DNA of 64,000 bases from Burkholderiales bacterium (GTDB taxonomy: Bacteria > Pseudomonadota > Gammaproteobacteria > Burkholderiales > Casimicrobiaceae). How positions within the stretch are numbered: position 1 is the stretch's first letter; every line of letters begins with the position of its first letter. Positions 62,605 to 64,000 of the stretch are shown here, piece after piece. The stretch lies in assembly GCA_015075645.1 (NCBI GenBank), contig JABTUF010000003.1:62001-126000 (forward strand). Direction: 5' to 3'. The notes under the pieces are model-generated. The model saw only the letters and a list, made by a program, of their open reading frames with translations. It ran no database searches and was not told the origin of the DNA. The translations under genes and the position numbers were made by a program.

Positions 62605-63666
62605 CTACGCGGATAGCGGCATTTCGACCCCGAGCTTCGCCGCCCAGGGCTCGAGCGCGGGCAGGATCGCCGGATGCAGCGTGACGCCGGTCGCGAGCTG
62701 CTCGCGCATCAACTTCAGTCCGCGTTCTCCCGGCAGGCGCACGCGCTCGACGCCAGGCCGCGGCGTCGCGCCGTGGCAGGCATCGGCGAGCCAGTCCATC
62801 TGGCGGCGGAACGCGTGAAGGCCGCCGAACGCGCCCGGATCGAACACCTGCACGAACACCGTCGCACCCCAGCCCTCCTTCGGGTCGGCGCGGCCGAATC
62901 CGGTGAGCGCGGCAGTCATCGCCTCGACGAGGAGCGCGAGTCCGTAGCCCTTGTGCCCGGCGTCGAGTCCGCCGAGCGGCAGCAGCGTGCCCTTCGGCTC
63001 CTCGAACAGCACGCGCGGATCGTCGGTAGGATTGCCTACTGCGTCCTGCACCCAGGCGTGCGGCAACTTCCCGCCCGCCTGATAGAGCCGCGCGGTGAGG
63101 CCGTTGGTGGTGAGGCTCGCCGACACGTCGAGCAGGATCGGATCGCCCGAGGTCGGGATGCCGGCGGCGATCGGATTGGGCGTGAACACCGGGCTCACCG
63201 CGCCGAACGGCGCGACGCTCGCCGCGACCGGATCGGAACTCATGACGATCGCCATCAACCCGCGGTCGGTCGCGCGTCTGAGGTACGCCGCGAGGCAGGC
63301 GATGTGGTGCGACCGGCGGACCGCCACGGTTCCGGTGCCCTCGCTCGAAGCCATCGCCGCGGCCGCGTCGAGCGCACGCAGCGTGAGCCACGGGCCGGGG
63401 AGCCTGCCGCCGTCCCAGGTCTGCGCCGCCGGCATCGAGCGCAAGACCTGCGGCTCGCCCGTCTTCGCCATCGTCCCCTGGGCGAGTTCCGCGAGGTAGG
63501 GCGCGGCCAGCGCGAGTCCGTGCGTCGTGTGCCCGAGGAGGTCGCCGTCGACCAGCACGGCCGCGATGTCGCAGGCGATGTCGTCGCGGACGCCCGCACG
63601 CGCGAAGAGCGCGTGCGCGAACGTCACGAGCGAGGAGGCAGGGTATCGGCGTTCGTCGCGGGTCAT
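62605..63666 (-). CDS. Ldh family (malate/L-sulfolactate dehydrogenase-like) oxidoreductase
   Basis: A 353-residue NAD(P)-dependent dehydrogenase of the Ldh_2 family (YlbC/ComC/MDH type), unrelated in fold to classical lactate/malate dehydrogenases. It shows G-D-L-L-G-H-T-T-H-G-L near residues 42-52 with the active-site histidine, the R-R-S-H-H-I-A-C-L segment with a second histidine, N-P-I-A-A-G-I-P, and L-G-G-L-D-A-G-H-K-G-Y-G-L-A-L-L-V-E. Likely substrates are malate, sulfolactate, ureidoglycolate or 2,3-diketogulonate types. It looks monocistronic and stands divergent to a glycosyltransferase gene. Confidence 0.88.
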   Translation of the reverse strand: MTRDERRYPASSLVTFAHALFARAGVRDDIACDIAAVLVDGDLLGHTTHGLALAAPYLAELAQGTMAKTGEPQVLRSMPAAQTWDGGRLPGPWLTLRALDAAAAMASSEGTGTVAVRRSHHIACLAAYLRRATDRGLMAIVMSSDPVAASVAPFGAVSPVFTPNPIAAGIPTSGDPILLDVSASLTTNGLTARLYQAGGKLPHAWVQDAVGNPTDDPRVLFEEPKGTLLPLGGLDAGHKGYGLALLVEAMTAALTGFGRADPKEGWGATVFVQVFDPGAFGGLHAFRRQMDWLADACHGATPRPGVERVRLPGERGLKLMREQLATGVTLHPAILPALEPWAAKLGVEMPLSA

Positions 63667-63760
63667 GCGCGCATCCGGCGCCCCGGCGCCGGCGCGAAGT
63701 TGACGCCGCGAGGGATTGCAAGGATTCTAGCGCAACCCTTTCCGCTCCCCCGGAAAAGCA

Positions 63761-63829
63761 GGGTCAGACTCGACTTTCCTGGAACGGCGTCGAAAGGTCG
63801 GGATTGCGCAAGCAAGTCGAGTCTGACCC
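63761..63829. repeat. GGGTCAGACTCGACTT inverted repeat (REP-like)
   Basis: Two perfect 16-base arms, GGGTCAGACTCGACTT (63761-63776) and AAGTCGAGTCTGACCC (63814-63829), enclose 37 bases that themselves contain CGTCGAAAGGTCGGG. It lies in the divergent gap between the Ldh-family gene and the glycosyltransferase start. The core recurs near 42790. Such GGGTCAGACTCGA elements commonly accompany IS200-like REP transposases, none of which is in this window. Confidence 0.65.
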
Positions 63830-63849
63830 TACTACTCCACCGACCGCAC

Positions 63850-64000
63850 GTGTCCACCTCCACCGCCGACGACGGCGGCGTCCCGCTGGTCACCGAGACC
63901 GTCGTCCCCTCGTCGCTGCAGGTGTCGATCGTCACGTTCCGGCCCGACCTCCACCTGCTCGACCGCTGCCTGCGCAAGCTCGCGGTGTCGATCGGCGCCG
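63850..64000 (+). CDS. Glycosyltransferase family 2 protein, N-terminal fragment
   Basis: A frame beginning at GTG 63850 and running off the right edge, 50 codons. After a polar lead it has L-Q-V-S-I-V-T-F-R-P-D-L-H-L-L-D-R-C-L-R-K-L. This is the first beta strand and helix of a family 2 (GT-A) glycosyltransferase of rhamnosyltransferase type ('VSIVTFN....L..CL.SL'). The catalytic D-x-D lies outside the window, so function and start are provisional. Confidence 0.6.
   Translation, partial: MSTSTADDGGVPLVTETVVPSSLQVSIVTFRPDLHLLDRCLRKLAVSIGA

Overview
The window reads as chromosomal DNA of a very GC-rich betaproteobacterium, probably Burkholderiales or a relative. The reasons are the hemA-prfA-prmC block, a Bug/TctC-type binding protein, CbpA/CbpM, Rnk, IPTL/CTERM-style giant secreted proteins, heavy use of GTG starts, and many 4-base GTGA/ATGA start-stop overlaps. 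No rRNA, CRISPR array, integrase or intact insertion sequence is visible. One tRNA is present, tRNA-Ala(CGC). Lineage is inferred from gene content only.

Layout. 1-4 kb: the tail of an amidohydrolase, a Bug solute-binding protein, then a tight cassette of adenylate-forming ligase, stand-alone acyl carrier protein and a GTSAGG hydrolase. 4-8.6 kb: cbpA-cbpM, a molybdenum hydroxylase large subunit without partner subunits, a StrF-like glycosyltransferase and dodecin. 8.8-16.8 kb (minus): an alpha-2-macroglobulin-like protein with an intact CxEQ thioester, translationally coupled to penicillin-binding protein 1C. 17-24 kb: a winged-helix/TPR protein, Rnk, and a large secreted sedolisin (S53) with Ig-like domains and a C-terminal sorting signal. 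24-29 kb: an FNR-type regulator followed by a four-gene heme-copper oxidase set (subunit III, SCO, subunit II, subunit I). 29-43 kb: a divergent catabolic region. The minus-strand operon runs FAD oxidoreductase, PotB, PotC, PotA, PotD, NDP-forming CoA ligase, acyl-CoA dehydrogenase, GcvT-like protein, EamA exporter. The plus-strand arm holds a PuuR-like XRE-cupin regulator, a PuuB/DadA-like oxidase and an enoyl-CoA hydratase. 43-47 kb: tRNA-Ala, LldD, RidA and a second winged-helix/TPR protein. 47-56 kb: a 3029-residue RHS/YD-repeat protein. 56-64 kb: recG split by a repeat array, hemA, prfA, a GNAT enzyme, prmC, a small membrane ORF, an Ldh-family dehydrogenase, and the start of a glycosyltransferase.

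How it works together. The 29-43 kb block looks like one regulon for import and oxidation of a polyamine-like or methylated amine compound: ABC uptake, amine oxidation, CoA activation, dehydrogenation, hydration and folate-dependent one-carbon transfer. The FNR-type protein probably tunes the neighbouring terminal oxidase to oxygen; a CRP/FNR-style palindrome lies between them.

The strongest oddity is recG. A 171-base, frame-preserving array of REP-like palindromes sits between the two helicase lobes and carries a single in-frame TGA. A related palindrome pair lies at about 17.0 kb. Other points of note are the ligase-ACP-hydrolase cassette, the oxidase subunit I without the K-channel lysine, and the RHS giant with internal PASTA domains and no visible immunity gene.
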